The translations under genes were made by a program, and so were the position numbers. 64,000 bases of DNA from Myxococcus sp. RHSTA-1-4 (GTDB taxonomy: Bacteria > Myxococcota > Myxococcia > Myxococcales > Myxococcaceae): assembly GCF_020037125.1 (NCBI RefSeq), contig NZ_JAIQDG010000010.1, forward strand, positions 186,001 through 250,000. The letters are read 5' to 3'. Below, in pieces: positions 1 to 8,563 of the stretch (position 1 is the first letter of the stretch; the number at the start of each line of letters is the position of its first letter). The notes beneath the pieces were generated by a model. The model searched no databases. It worked only from the letters and a program-made list of their open reading frames with translations, and was not told the origin of the DNA.

Positions 1-1
1 C

Positions 2-598
<597 letters not shown>

Positions 599-746
599 GC
601 GGCCATTCCGGCTTCGGCCCCCCTCGGGTGTTGGGGCCTTGCCCCCAGCATGCCAGCCCCCGGGCCGCCGGTAACCGGAATGGAGCGTCCGTTCCACGAG
701 ACCTGCGGCGTACAGCGCGGGGCAGTCCGTTCTGGTGGAGTACGGC

Positions 747-1565
747 TCAGCGCGCCGCCATGAGCGCGTTGAGCTCGGGATAGGGCATGGCGCCCTCGGT
801 GGGCAGGGCGGCGGCGCCGTCGCGAAGGAAGGCCCTGGCCAGCGAGGCCGCCCGGCCGAACAGCGCTTCGGGGATGGCCGACCCCGCGCTCAGCCGCCGG
901 ACTCCCATCGACTCGAGCTCCGAGGGAGAAGGCAGGCCGGGGCGTGCCATCACGTTCAACGGCAGCCGCGCCGCCGAGGCAATCGCGCGGATTTCCGCCG
1001 CGTCCACCACACCCGGGACGAAGAGCCCATCCGCTCCCGCGGCGCGGTAGCGCTCGGCGCGCGCCAGCGCCTCCTCGACCTGGCGCCCCTTGGGCGCAAG
1101 TCCGCGCAGGTAGACGTCCGTGCGGGCGTTCACGAACAGGTCCACGCCGAGCCGGACGCCAACGCGCTTCACCTGCTCAATCTTGGCGCAGAGCAGGTCC
1201 GGCGTACCGGAGCCGTCCTCGAGGTTGATTCCCACCGCGCCGGCATCGAGCACCGTGGCGACGGCTTCGCCCACGGCGGCGGGGTCGTCCGAGTAGCCGC
1301 CCTCCACGTCTACGCTGAGCGGCACGCGAAGCACGCGGGAGATTTCCGCCACCGTCGTGGCCAGCACCCGCACCGGCAGGTGGTTCCCATCCGGGTACCC
1401 GTGGGCCCAGGCCACTCCGGCGCTGGTGGTGGCAACCGCCTTCGAGCCCAGGCTCTCCATCAGCCGCGCGCTTCCGGCGTCCCAGGCATTGGTGAGGAGC
1501 AGCAGTCCTTCGGTGTGCAACCGGCGAAACACCTGGGCATGGCTCATGGCGTGCTGCGAGGTCAT
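747..1565 (-). CDS. Isocitrate lyase/PEP mutase family protein
   Basis: A 272-residue cytoplasmic enzyme of the PEP mutase/isocitrate lyase superfamily, which makes or breaks C-C or C-P bonds next to a carboxylate on a Mg-bound alpha-oxo acid. The family pattern is visible: NAWDAGSARLMESLG near the N-terminus, a T-S-A-G-V-A-W-A-HGYPDG segment, VDVEGGY (metal-site region), GINLEDG, and NARTDVYLR. Length is normal for the short branch that includes methylisocitrate lyase-like and carboxyphosphonoenolpyruvate mutase-like enzymes. The substrate cannot be read from sequence. The ATG at 1565 has AAGGAAG in front of it at good spacing. It lies 47 bases after the methyltransferase gene on the same strand, so the two may share a transcript, although no link to DNA repair is obvious. 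Confidence 0.85.
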   Translation of the reverse strand: MTSQHAMSHAQVFRRLHTEGLLLLTNAWDAGSARLMESLGSKAVATTSAGVAWAHGYPDGNHLPVRVLATTVAEISRVLRVPLSVDVEGGYSDDPAAVGEAVATVLDAGAVGINLEDGSGTPDLLCAKIEQVKRVGVRLGVDLFVNARTDVYLRGLAPKGRQVEEALARAERYRAAGADGLFVPGVVDAAEIRAIASAARLPLNVMARPGLPSPSELESMGVRRLSAGSAIPEALFGRAASLARAFLRDGAAALPTEGAMPYPELNALMAAR

Positions 1566-1612
1566 GGGGCTTCCTTCCTTTGGGTGTACGGGTGCCGTCG
1601 GCGGTGGAATCT

Positions 1613-2161
1613 TCAGCGGGTGAATGGCAGGAGCGGCTGGGCGGCGCCGTGGCCCTCGTGCGCCAGCAGCCAGCGCTTCCGCTCGATTCCGCCGCCATAG
1701 CCGGTGAGCGAGCCATTGGAGCCCACCACGCGGTGACAGGGCACGACGATGCCCACGGGGTTCGCGCCGTTCGCGAGCCCCACCGCGCGCACGGCGGAGG
1801 GCCGGCCGATTCGTCGCGCGAGCTCGGCGTAGGACACGGTCGTCCCGCAGGGGATGTCACGCAGCGCCGCCCAGACCGACCGCTGGAAGGGTGTTCCGCC
1901 AGTCTCCACCGGCAGGCGGGTGATGACGCCCAGGTCTCCCTCGAAATAGGCGGCCATCGCCTTCGTGAGGCCATGAGGGTCTCGTACCGGTTCAAGCGCG
2001 AAGCCCCGCTCGCCGTAGTGAAGGCGCAGCAGTTGGCGCATGCGCGCCTCGTAGTCGGTCCAGTCGATGGCGCGCAGCCGTCCTTCATGGTCCGCGACGA
2101 TGACCAGCTCGCCAATCGGCGTGGCGGTCCGGTCGATGAGCAGGGGCAGGACCTCAGCCAT
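1613..2161 (-). CDS. ogt: Methylated-DNA--protein-cysteine methyltransferase
   Basis: A 182-residue suicide repair protein that moves the alkyl group from O6-alkylguanine (and O4-alkylthymine) in DNA onto its own cysteine. The active-site motif PCHRVVGSNG puts the acceptor Cys at residue 142. Upstream lie the helix-turn-helix recognition segment (PFQRSVWAALRDIPCGTTVSY) and the RIGRPSAVRAVGLANG arginine-finger region. Start choice: ATG 2161 has GGGAGG eight bases upstream and overlaps the stop of the Ada/AlkA gene (2154-2156) by eight bases. The frame is open further upstream but the sequence there is not protein-like. The overlap implies translational coupling, so repair of O6-alkylguanine and N-alkylpurines is produced from one message. 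Confidence 0.93.
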   Translation of the reverse strand: MAEVLPLLIDRTATPIGELVIVADHEGRLRAIDWTDYEARMRQLLRLHYGERGFALEPVRDPHGLTKAMAAYFEGDLGVITRLPVETGGTPFQRSVWAALRDIPCGTTVSYAELARRIGRPSAVRAVGLANGANPVGIVVPCHRVVGSNGSLTGYGGGIERKRWLLAHEGHGAAQPLLPFTR

Positions 2162-3668
2162 GACGGGCCTCCCGTGCGCGCTGGCCCATGTCCGCGTCCG
2201 CCGCCCAGAGGTGCTGCGCGGCATAGGCCCTCCAGGGCCGCCAGGGCTCCGCGCGTTGCAGCAGGTCCGCGGGCGTGGGGCGCTCGCCCGCGTCATTGGC
2301 CGCGCCCCGCAGGAGGGCGAGGTCGCTGGCCGGAAACGCATCCGTCTCCCGCAGGGCGCGCAGCGCGATGTACTGCGCCGTCCACTCACCGACGCCTCGG
2401 ATGGAGCGCAGCCGCGCGATGGCCTCCTCCACCGTGCCGAAGGGAAGGAACAACCGCGGGTCCGCGAGCGCCGCGTCCGCCAGGGCCTTCAGTGTCGCCC
2501 GCCGGGCGGAGGGCATGCCGAGCGCATCGAGGTCCGCTGAAGCCACGCGCTCGGGCGAGGGGAACGCGCGGGACAACTCCGCGTGGGTGCTGGCCCTGTC
2601 GGGAAGGACCTCCCCACAGAGCGCCACCAGCTTCCCGGCGAGCTGCCGGGCCGCGACCACGGTGACCTGCTGTCCGAGGACGGCGCGCACCGCGAGCTCG
2701 AACCCGTCCCATCCCCCCGGAGCGCGCAGGCCCGGACGCCGCGCCAGCAGCGGCGCCAGGAAGGGGTCTCGCGAGAGGTGGGCGCCAATCGTCTCGATGT
2801 CGGCGCCCACGTCGAACACCCGGCGCACGCGGGCGATGATGGCGGGAAGGGAGCGCACGCTCGGGAAGCGGACGGTGACGGCCAGGCTGTCCCGCGCCGG
2901 CTCGTGCTGGACCTCCACCGTGCCGAGCCTTCCGTCCAGGGACACGGTGCGCCGGTAGCGTCCCTCCGTGACCTGCTCGACACCGTCGATGGCCCGAGCC
3001 TCCAGGTAGGCCCGCATCGCCGCCCAGTCATATGGCGGCCGGTAGCGCAGCCGGAGCGTCACCCCCGCCTCGGCGACGGAGCCCGCCGGCAGCTCCGTCC
3101 AGGCCTTGCGGCGCAGCTCGCTCGGGGGGCGGTGATACAAGTCCTGGAACGTCTCGTTGAAGCGCCGGACGCTGCCGAAGCCGGCGGCGAGCGCCACCTC
3201 CGCCATCGGCATCCGCGTCTCCTGGATGAGCTGCTTCGCGAAGAGCACGCGCCGCGTCTGGGCAACCGAGATGGGTGACGCGCCGAGGTGCTGCTTGAAG
3301 AGCCGGCGGAGCTGCCGGCCGCCCACGCCCAGCCGCTCCGCCAGCGCGTCGACGCCCGCTTCCCCCCCGTCGAGCCCGCCGTCCGCGATGATGGCCAGGG
3401 CGCGCGAGACGGTGTTGGACGTGCCCCGCCACGACGCCAGGTCCGGAGCCGTCTCCGGGCGGCAGCGCAGGCAGGGCCGGAAGCCCGCCTCCTGCGCGGC
3501 GGCGGCCGAGGCGTAGAAGTGGCAGTTCTTGAAGTTCGGGGTGCGCGCCGGGCAGATGGGCCGGCAGTAGATGCCCGTCGACGTCACGCCGACGAACAGC
3601 CGCCCGTCGAACCGGGCATCGCGGGTCTGGAGGGCGCGGTAGCAGGCCGCGCGGTCGAGCAGGTCCAT
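2154..3668 (-). CDS. Ada metal-binding/AraC regulator fused to AlkA 3-methyladenine glycosylase
   Basis: A 504-residue three-part alkylation-repair protein. Residues 1-75 are the Ada zinc domain with all four ligand cysteines, C35, C39, C66 and C69; in E. coli Ada one such Cys takes methyl groups from phosphotriesters and switches the protein into an activator. Residues about 85-185 are an AraC helix-turn-helix pair (AEVALAAGFGSVRRFNETFQ). The remainder is AlkA: the N-terminal half, then the HhH-GPD motif IRGVGEWTAQYIALR and the catalytic Asp at about 449 (FPASDLALL), which excises 3-methyladenine and related bases. The methyltransferase half of a classical Ada is absent and is instead encoded by the overlapping downstream gene. 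ATG 3668 is preceded by GAGGG. Autoregulation by methylation is likely by analogy but no Ada box was identified. Confidence 0.93.
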   Translation of the reverse strand: MDLLDRAACYRALQTRDARFDGRLFVGVTSTGIYCRPICPARTPNFKNCHFYASAAAAQEAGFRPCLRCRPETAPDLASWRGTSNTVSRALAIIADGGLDGGEAGVDALAERLGVGGRQLRRLFKQHLGASPISVAQTRRVLFAKQLIQETRMPMAEVALAAGFGSVRRFNETFQDLYHRPPSELRRKAWTELPAGSVAEAGVTLRLRYRPPYDWAAMRAYLEARAIDGVEQVTEGRYRRTVSLDGRLGTVEVQHEPARDSLAVTVRFPSVRSLPAIIARVRRVFDVGADIETIGAHLSRDPFLAPLLARRPGLRAPGGWDGFELAVRAVLGQQVTVVAARQLAGKLVALCGEVLPDRASTHAELSRAFPSPERVASADLDALGMPSARRATLKALADAALADPRLFLPFGTVEEAIARLRSIRGVGEWTAQYIALRALRETDAFPASDLALLRGAANDAGERPTPADLLQRAEPWRPWRAYAAQHLWAADADMGQRAREARHG

Positions 3669-3812
3669 GCGCCCTCACTTCTCACGTCCGGGGGACACGC
3701 TCTCGCGGTTTTCGGACATGGACACTCCCCGGCCTCTCCCGGCCCCTGGGACCCGAGCCTGCCCGCCCGACGCTGGCGCGGCCCGGTGGACGGGGCCTGG
3801 CGGCGGGTGCCG

Positions 3813-4700
3813 TCAGCCTTCGCCCTCGTCGTCCAGCTCGCGGGTGAACTCCTCCTTCGACAGCAAGCCCTTGCGCGCCATGATCCGCATCAGCGCCCAG
3901 AACTTGCGCTCCAGCTCCTCGACGCGGTCCGGGTCCTCTCGCGCCTGGCCGAAGAGGTAGTCCAGGTCGTCCAGCACGCCGCCGCCGCTGGCGGGCTTGG
4001 GCTTCGCGGCGGCCTGCTCGCGCCGTTGCTTCCGCTGCTCCTCCCGGGCGCGGATCAGCTCCGCCAGGGACGTGCGCTGGGTGGCCTCTCCCGGCGGCAG
4101 CTCCTCGCCGACGATGACCTCCTCGTCGTCCTCGGGCGGGGGCGCCGCCTTCGCCAGGGGAGGCACGTTCCTCGCGGGCGCGGCCGGAGGCGGCTTCACC
4201 GACGTGGGCCGGGCCGCCGGAGCCGGCGCCGTCCCCGCCGCGCCAGCCGCCGCCACCGGCACCTTGTGGTAGTAGCGGAGGATGGCGCTCCGCACCGCGG
4301 ACAGCCCCGCCACGCGGGGGCTGACCTTGAGTCCGGTGGTGAACTCGATTTCCTCCACCGCCGTCACGTTGAGCGGGTCGCTCATCGCCACCACGAGCTG
4401 CCGCCGCCCGCCCACGCTCTCCAGGGCAATGGGGAACAGCTCATGCTGCTCGCAGAAGCGCGCGCGCAGCAGGTGCACCGCCGCCCACTCCGGGGTGAGG
4501 GCCGCCAGATCCACCTGGGGCATGCCCAGCGCCTGGCTCAGCGCGCCCGCGAGCGTCGCCTCCGTAATCGCGCCCTGCGCGACGAGCGTCGCCCCCAACC
4601 GCTGTCCCGACTTGCGGTGAGCCGCCAGCCCCGCCTCGAGCTGCGCGACGCTGATCGCACGCTGCTCCAACAGCAGCTCGCCAATGCGCTTCCTCGCCAT
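3813..4700 (-). CDS. MshEN (GspE/PilB N-terminal) domain protein
   Basis: A 295-residue protein. Residues 1-155 match the MshEN/T2SSE-N domain found at the front of type II secretion and type IV pilus ATPases: IGELLLEQRAISVAQLEAGL, RLGATLVAQGAITEATLAGAL, then the second half ending in VRSAILRYYHKV. In several relatives this domain binds cyclic di-GMP, with the RLG and LG positions contributing. No ATPase domain follows. Instead there is a Pro/Ala linker (about 160-210), an acidic DDEEVIVGEELPPGE stretch and an Arg/Lys/Glu-rich C-terminal helix. Stand-alone proteins of this build are common in myxobacteria and are usually presumed to be c-di-GMP effectors, which is inference here. It is transcribed away from aglR. 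Confidence 0.8.
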   Translation of the reverse strand: MARKRIGELLLEQRAISVAQLEAGLAAHRKSGQRLGATLVAQGAITEATLAGALSQALGMPQVDLAALTPEWAAVHLLRARFCEQHELFPIALESVGGRRQLVVAMSDPLNVTAVEEIEFTTGLKVSPRVAGLSAVRSAILRYYHKVPVAAAGAAGTAPAPAARPTSVKPPPAAPARNVPPLAKAAPPPEDDEEVIVGEELPPGEATQRTSLAELIRAREEQRKQRREQAAAKPKPASGGGVLDDLDYLFGQAREDPDRVEELERKFWALMRIMARKGLLSKEEFTRELDDEGEG

Positions 4701-4876
4701 GGCGGCGCCATTAGCACGCGTTCCGGAACCCCGGAAGCCGGCGCGTTGTCACATCCCGCGCCGCTTGGGAATACCCCCGGAAATGCTCGCCCTGTTGCTG
4801 GGGAGACCACCTGGCAAGGGGCGCTCCGGCGCAAAATTCCTGTGAGATTTCAGCACTTAACGCCGCTGGGCCCGCC

Positions 4877-4905
4877 TTGACACCCCACCCCTGCATTCCT
4901 AAAGT
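4877..4905 (+). promoter_or_regulatory. Sigma-70-type promoter for aglRQS
   Basis: Within the 326-base divergent gap (4701-5026), TTGACA at 4877-4882 matches the -35 consensus exactly. After a 17-base spacer comes TAAAGT at 4900-4905 (four of six -10 positions). Transcription would start near 4912, giving a leader of about 115 bases before the aglR ATG, which has GGAGG just upstream. No other strong element was seen in the rest of the gap. Confidence 0.6.
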
Positions 4906-5026
4906 CGGCACCACCGTTTTCAACATCCATTCCTGCCGCCCATCAGGGTGGACCATCCGCCCGGGGGGGCGGCAGGCTGGAAGGCCCGCAGACACGGGTC
5001 AAGCCGCCTAGTGGAGGCATTACGCG

Positions 5027-5764
5027 ATGAACCTGGGGTATCTGACGAATCTGACCGTGCTCGCGAACACCGGCGGCCCGGAGCGTGGCTTCTTCGAGGA
5101 GCTGGCGAAGCGCTGGGAGGCCGGTCAGTGGGGTATGTACCCCATCGCCGTGTGCCTCGTGATTGCGCTGGCCATCATGGTCGAGCGCGGCATCGTCCTC
5201 TTCGGCAAGGCCTCCATCAACAAGGAAGCCTTCCTGCGCGGCCTGAAGAAGCACATCTACGCGGGTGACCTGGACAAGGCCATCAACTACGTGGCCGGCC
5301 AGAAGGCCACCCCGCTCACCAACGTCATCAAGGCCGGCCTGATGAACGTGCCGAAGGGCAACGACGAGGTCCAGGCGGCCCTGGACGAGGCCAGCCTGCG
5401 CGAGACGCCGAAGCTCGAGGCGCGCACCGGCTACCTCGCCATGCTCGGCAACGCGGCGATGCTCGCCGGTCTGCTCGGTACGGTGTCCGGTCTCATCTCC
5501 TGCTTCGAGGCCGTGGCCAACGTGAACCCGGCCGACAAGGCGACCATTCTCGCCAACGGTATTTCCGAAGCCATGAACTGCACCGGCTTCGGGCTGGTGA
5601 CGGCGATTCCCGCGCTGGTCGCCTTCTCCGTGCTGATGGGCCGCACGCAGTCGCTCATCAACGACATCAACGAGACCAGCGTCTCCGTTCTCAACCTCAT
5701 CGTGGCCAACAAGGACAAGTTCAAGAACATGAACGTCCCCTCGTCGGCCCACGGCGAGGAGTAG
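5027..5764 (+). CDS. aglR: TolQ/ExbB/MotA-family proton channel subunit, gliding motor AglR
   Basis: A 245-residue inner-membrane protein of the MotA/TolQ/ExbB family that, with TolR-like partners, conducts protons and converts the gradient into movement. One membrane helix lies at about 37-58 (MYPIAVCLVIALAIMVERG). The large cytoplasmic loop follows, then the conserved channel helices (LGNAAMLAGLLGTVSGLISCF at about 140-160 and CTGFGLVTAIPALVAFSVLM at about 185-205). The T-V-S-G-L and T-A-I-P-A-L signatures are typical. It is followed by two ExbD/TolR genes, the arrangement of Myxococcus aglR-aglQ-aglS, the stator of the A-motility gliding machinery. The name rests on this order and on the AglQ Asp28 match. 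Other myxobacterial TolQ sets (for example aglX) are the alternative. Confidence 0.82.
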   Translation: MNLGYLTNLTVLANTGGPERGFFEELAKRWEAGQWGMYPIAVCLVIALAIMVERGIVLFGKASINKEAFLRGLKKHIYAGDLDKAINYVAGQKATPLTNVIKAGLMNVPKGNDEVQAALDEASLRETPKLEARTGYLAMLGNAAMLAGLLGTVSGLISCFEAVANVNPADKATILANGISEAMNCTGFGLVTAIPALVAFSVLMGRTQSLINDINETSVSVLNLIVANKDKFKNMNVPSSAHGEE

Positions 5765-5879
5765 CCGTCAGGGAACCTGGCCCCCGGGCGCGTTGTCCTG
5801 TCCCGTGAAAGGGACGCGCGGCGCGCCCATTCGAATTCCACTGGCTCTTCATTGAGCCCGGCCGAAGGAGGAGAACGCC

Positions 5880-6365
5880 ATGGCCGGCGGAATGGACACA
5901 GGTCAAGGTGGCAAGGGCAAGAAGTCGCTCGACGTCGCCATCAACCTGACCGCGTTTATCGACCTGATGGCGGTGACCATCAGCTTCCTCATCATGACGG
6001 CGGTCTGGACGCAGATTGGCCGGCTCCAGGTCTCCCAGGCGGGAGGCCCCTCCATGGAGGAGGAGCAGCAGCAGGAGCAGACCAAGACGGTCCAGCTCAA
6101 CCTGCTGATTACTCCCACGGAGCTGCGGCTGACCGCGGACCAGAGCACGTTCGACCCGATTCCCCTCACCAAGGACGCGAAGGGCAAGACGGACCTGTCC
6201 AAGCTGGTGGCGCGCTTCAAGGAGTTGAAGGCGCAGCTTCCGGACCAGACGGCCATCACCCTGCAGCCCGAGGACAAGGTCCGCTACGAGGACCTGGTCC
6301 GCATCATCGACGAGTGCATCGGCGCCGGGTTGCCCCAGGTGTCGGTGTCCGCGGCGATGGGCTAG
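5880..6365 (+). CDS. aglQ: TolR/ExbD-family gliding motor protein AglQ
   Basis: A 161-residue protein with a short cytoplasmic tail, one membrane helix (about 22-44) and a periplasmic domain. The helix carries the proton-binding aspartate in TAFIDLMAV. Counting from the ATG it is Asp28, the same residue number that was mutated (D28N) to stop gliding in published work on Myxococcus AglQ, as I recall it. That agreement is the main support for the symbol. The periplasmic part ends in EDLVRIIDECIGAGLPQVSVSA, the TolR-like peptidoglycan-side fold. The ATG follows AAGGAGGAG at ideal spacing. The 115-base gap after aglR holds no clear terminator, so the three genes should form one operon. Confidence 0.85.
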   Translation: MAGGMDTGQGGKGKKSLDVAINLTAFIDLMAVTISFLIMTAVWTQIGRLQVSQAGGPSMEEEQQQEQTKTVQLNLLITPTELRLTADQSTFDPIPLTKDAKGKTDLSKLVARFKELKAQLPDQTAITLQPEDKVRYEDLVRIIDECIGAGLPQVSVSAAMG

Positions 6366-6389
6366 TCGCCCACGGAGCAAGCACACGTC

Positions 6390-6974
6390 ATGGCCATCCA
6401 GGTCCCAGGCAAGCGGTACGGTAAGCGCCTCGCGCACTCGAAGGTGTTCGGGCACGGTGGGCACGGGAAGAAGAGCGGCTACGCCGACCTCCTCATCACC
6501 CCGCTCGTCGACATGTTCGTCATCATCGTGCTCTTCCTCATCGCGAACTTCTCCGCGACGGGCGAGGTGCTGATGATGACCAAGGACATCGAGCTTCCCG
6601 AGGCGATCAACGTCAAGGAAGTGGAGATGCACCCCGTCGTCATGGTGTCCGGCGACCAGGTCAGTGTGTCCGGCACCATCGTCGGGCGCGTGGAAGACCT
6701 GGTGAAGGACGAGTACCTCAACATTCCCGCGCTGGAGGAGAAGCTGCGGGACATGAAGAAGCAGTACGAGGACCTCCACGCCATGGCCAAGGATGACGCC
6801 AACTCCTTCAAGGGCGACATCAACATCCAGGCCCACAAGGAGGTGGAGTACTCCATCATCAAGCGGGTGATGTTCAGCTGCGCCACGGCCGGCTACAACA
6901 ACATCAACTTCGCGGTGCTCACCATCAGTGGTGACGCGGCCGCGGGCCCCACGGCCCAGGCCGCCCCCCACTGA
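6390..6974 (+). CDS. aglS: Second TolR/ExbD-family gliding motor protein AglS
   Basis: A 194-residue ExbD/TolR protein, 24 bases after aglQ. A long basic, His/Gly-containing cytoplasmic tail (about 1-30) precedes the membrane helix. The conserved proton-binding Asp is residue 41 in TPLVDMFVIIVLFL. The periplasmic region is longer than in AglQ and has an insertion rich in Lys/Asp/Glu (about 105-145) before the final domain (SIIKRVMFSCATAGYNNINFAVL). Two different TolR-like subunits paired with a single TolQ-like subunit is the hallmark of the myxobacterial gliding motor and differs from the standard TolQR or ExbBD pair. The gene is followed within 30 bases by an intrinsic terminator. Confidence 0.82.
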   Translation: MAIQVPGKRYGKRLAHSKVFGHGGHGKKSGYADLLITPLVDMFVIIVLFLIANFSATGEVLMMTKDIELPEAINVKEVEMHPVVMVSGDQVSVSGTIVGRVEDLVKDEYLNIPALEEKLRDMKKQYEDLHAMAKDDANSFKGDINIQAHKEVEYSIIKRVMFSCATAGYNNINFAVLTISGDAAAGPTAQAAPH

Positions 6975-7003
6975 GCGGCGGCAGTCGCGGGCCTCGTGCC
7001 CCG

Positions 7004-7044
7004 AACGCCCCGGCCATTCTTCCGGCCGGGGCGTTTTCGTTTTT
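7004..7044 (+). terminator. Intrinsic terminator after aglS
   Basis: A perfect G/C-rich stem (7006-7015 with 7024-7033, extended by the flanking AA/TT) and an eight-base loop are followed by TTTTCGTTTTT. This is a textbook rho-independent terminator closing the aglRQS operon 30 bases after its last stop codon. Confidence 0.85.
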
Positions 7045-7060
7045 CCGGAGGCCTCATCCC

Positions 7061-7720
7061 ATGCAGCTTCGTGCCGTCATCTTCGACCTCGATGGGACGC
7101 TGGTGGACTCGCTGGGCGACATCGCGGACGCGATGAACCATGCGCTGGCGCACCACGGCCTGCCCGTCCACCCGGAGTCCGCCTACCTGCGTTTTGTCGG
7201 TGAGGGCGTGAGGGAGCTGGTGCGCAGGGCCGTGCCGGCGGGGCGCGAGGCGCTGCACGAGCCGGTGCTGGCGGCCTACCGCGCGCACTACGACGCGCAC
7301 CTCTTCGACCGGACGGTGCCGTACCCCGGCCTCCCCGGGGTGCTGGCCGCGCTGGCGGAGCAGGACGTGCGGCTGGGTGTGCTGAGCAACAAGTCCGACG
7401 GCTTCGTGAAGCGGCTGGTGGCGAGGTTGCTGCCGGGCGTGCCCTTTGGCGCCGTGTATGGAGAGCGGCCGGGCGTGCCGCGCAAGCCGGACCCCACGGC
7501 GGCGCTGGGCCTGGCGGCGGAGCTGGGCCTGCCGCCTAGCGTGTGTGGTTTCGTGGGTGACACGGCCGTGGACATGGAGACGGCGCGCGCGGCGGGCATG
7601 TACGGCGTGGGTGTCACCTGGGGCTTCCGGGACGTCCACGAGCTGCGGGCGCACGGTGCTCGCGCGGTGGCCACCACCGCCGGCGAGCTGCTGGCGGCGC
7701 TGCGCAACGCCCGGCCCTGA
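7061..7720 (+). CDS. HAD-family phosphatase, phosphoglycolate phosphatase-like
   Basis: A 219-residue haloacid dehalogenase-superfamily phosphatase. Motif I is FDLDGTLVDS (nucleophile Asp10, acid Asp12), motif II is LGVLSNKSD, the motif III Lys lies in PRKPDP, and motif IV is GFVGDTAVDMETARAAG. A helical cap domain sits at about 18-85. This is the Gph/PGP subgroup (DxDGTLVDS with KPxP), which dephosphorylates 2-phosphoglycolate released during DNA repair or similar small phosphoesters. Substrate assignment is by subgroup only. The ATG has GGAGG ten bases upstream. The gene begins directly after the aglS terminator, so it needs its own promoter or read-through. Confidence 0.85.
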   Translation: MQLRAVIFDLDGTLVDSLGDIADAMNHALAHHGLPVHPESAYLRFVGEGVRELVRRAVPAGREALHEPVLAAYRAHYDAHLFDRTVPYPGLPGVLAALAEQDVRLGVLSNKSDGFVKRLVARLLPGVPFGAVYGERPGVPRKPDPTAALGLAAELGLPPSVCGFVGDTAVDMETARAAGMYGVGVTWGFRDVHELRAHGARAVATTAGELLAALRNARP

Positions 7721-7871
7721 CGTCAGGCAGGGCGCCTGGGGCGGCGAGCGTGCGGTTCACGACGCGGGAGCAAGGACGTGTAGGACGGCCCGCGCGCTCC
7801 CGCCTACCGTATGGGCCCACGGTGGCGATGAACCGGCGGACCTTCCTTTCCCTCGTGGGTGGACCCTCCTC

Positions 7872-8483
7872 ATGACCTCACAGCGTACCGATGCGGCCTC
7901 TGGCAGGACTCCCGTGCGGTGCCTCCGCGCGCTCGTCTGGCTGCGGATGGACTCGCCGGGCACCGAGTACTTCGAGCTTCGCGAGCTCTCCGACGGCTGG
8001 GAGCTGGCCGGCTCGGTGGTGCTCGCCGACGCGGGAGTCCCGTACGCGGCCGACTACACCCTCCGCTGTGACGGGCAGTGGGCGACGCGCGAGGCGCGCA
8101 TCCTGTTGCGACGCGGGGGCATGGAGCAGGCGCTCTCGCTCCGGGTGGACGCGCAGCGGCGCTGGTGGCGCGGCGACGAGGAGGTTCCGCAGCTGCGCGG
8201 GTGCACCGACATCGACCTGGCCTTCACGCCCTCCACGAACACGCTGCCCATCCGCCGGCTGGCGCTGGAGGTGGGGAAGGGGAGCGATGTGACGGCCGCG
8301 TGGGTCCGCATGCCGGACCTGTCCCTCGTCACGCTGCCGCAGCGGTACACGCGGCTGACGCCGTCGCGCTACCGCTACGAGAGCAACGGCGGGAGCTTCG
8401 TGGCCGAGGTGGACACGGACGAGCTCGGGCTCGTCATGGCCTATCCGCCCGGCTGGGAGCGCGTCGCCAGCACCGGGCGCTGA
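7872..8483 (+). CDS. Putative glycolipid-binding protein (DUF1089-like)
   Basis: A 203-residue soluble protein resembling the PF06475 'putative glycolipid-binding' family. Typical segments are an N-terminal LVWLRMDSPGTEYFELRE strand pair, LRCDGQWATREA, LRVDAQRRWW followed by a D-rich turn, the central CTDIDLAFTPSTNTLPIRRL, and the late RYTRLTPSRYRYES. The fold in this family is a single beta barrel. Biological role is unknown. The frame is open far upstream, but protein-like sequence begins at the ATG at 7872; no strong ribosome site precedes it. It converges with the next gene, with a hairpin in between. Confidence 0.72.
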   Translation: MTSQRTDAASGRTPVRCLRALVWLRMDSPGTEYFELRELSDGWELAGSVVLADAGVPYAADYTLRCDGQWATREARILLRRGGMEQALSLRVDAQRRWWRGDEEVPQLRGCTDIDLAFTPSTNTLPIRRLALEVGKGSDVTAAWVRMPDLSLVTLPQRYTRLTPSRYRYESNGGSFVAEVDTDELGLVMAYPPGWERVASTGR

Positions 8484-8519
8484 GCAGCGCGCGGAGCGGC
8501 ACGTCCGGGGGCTCGACGC

Positions 8520-8545
8520 GGCACGGCGGTAGGGGCCGCCGTGCC
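8520..8545. terminator. Hairpin between convergent genes
   Basis: A ten-base perfect stem (8520-8529 with 8536-8545) with a six-base loop lies between the convergent stops at 8483 and 8564. A second short hairpin (8551-8558 with 8561-8568) follows immediately. There is no long T run. Its position suggests it serves both strands. Confidence 0.5.
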
Positions 8546-8563
8546 TGGAACCTGAATCGGGAT

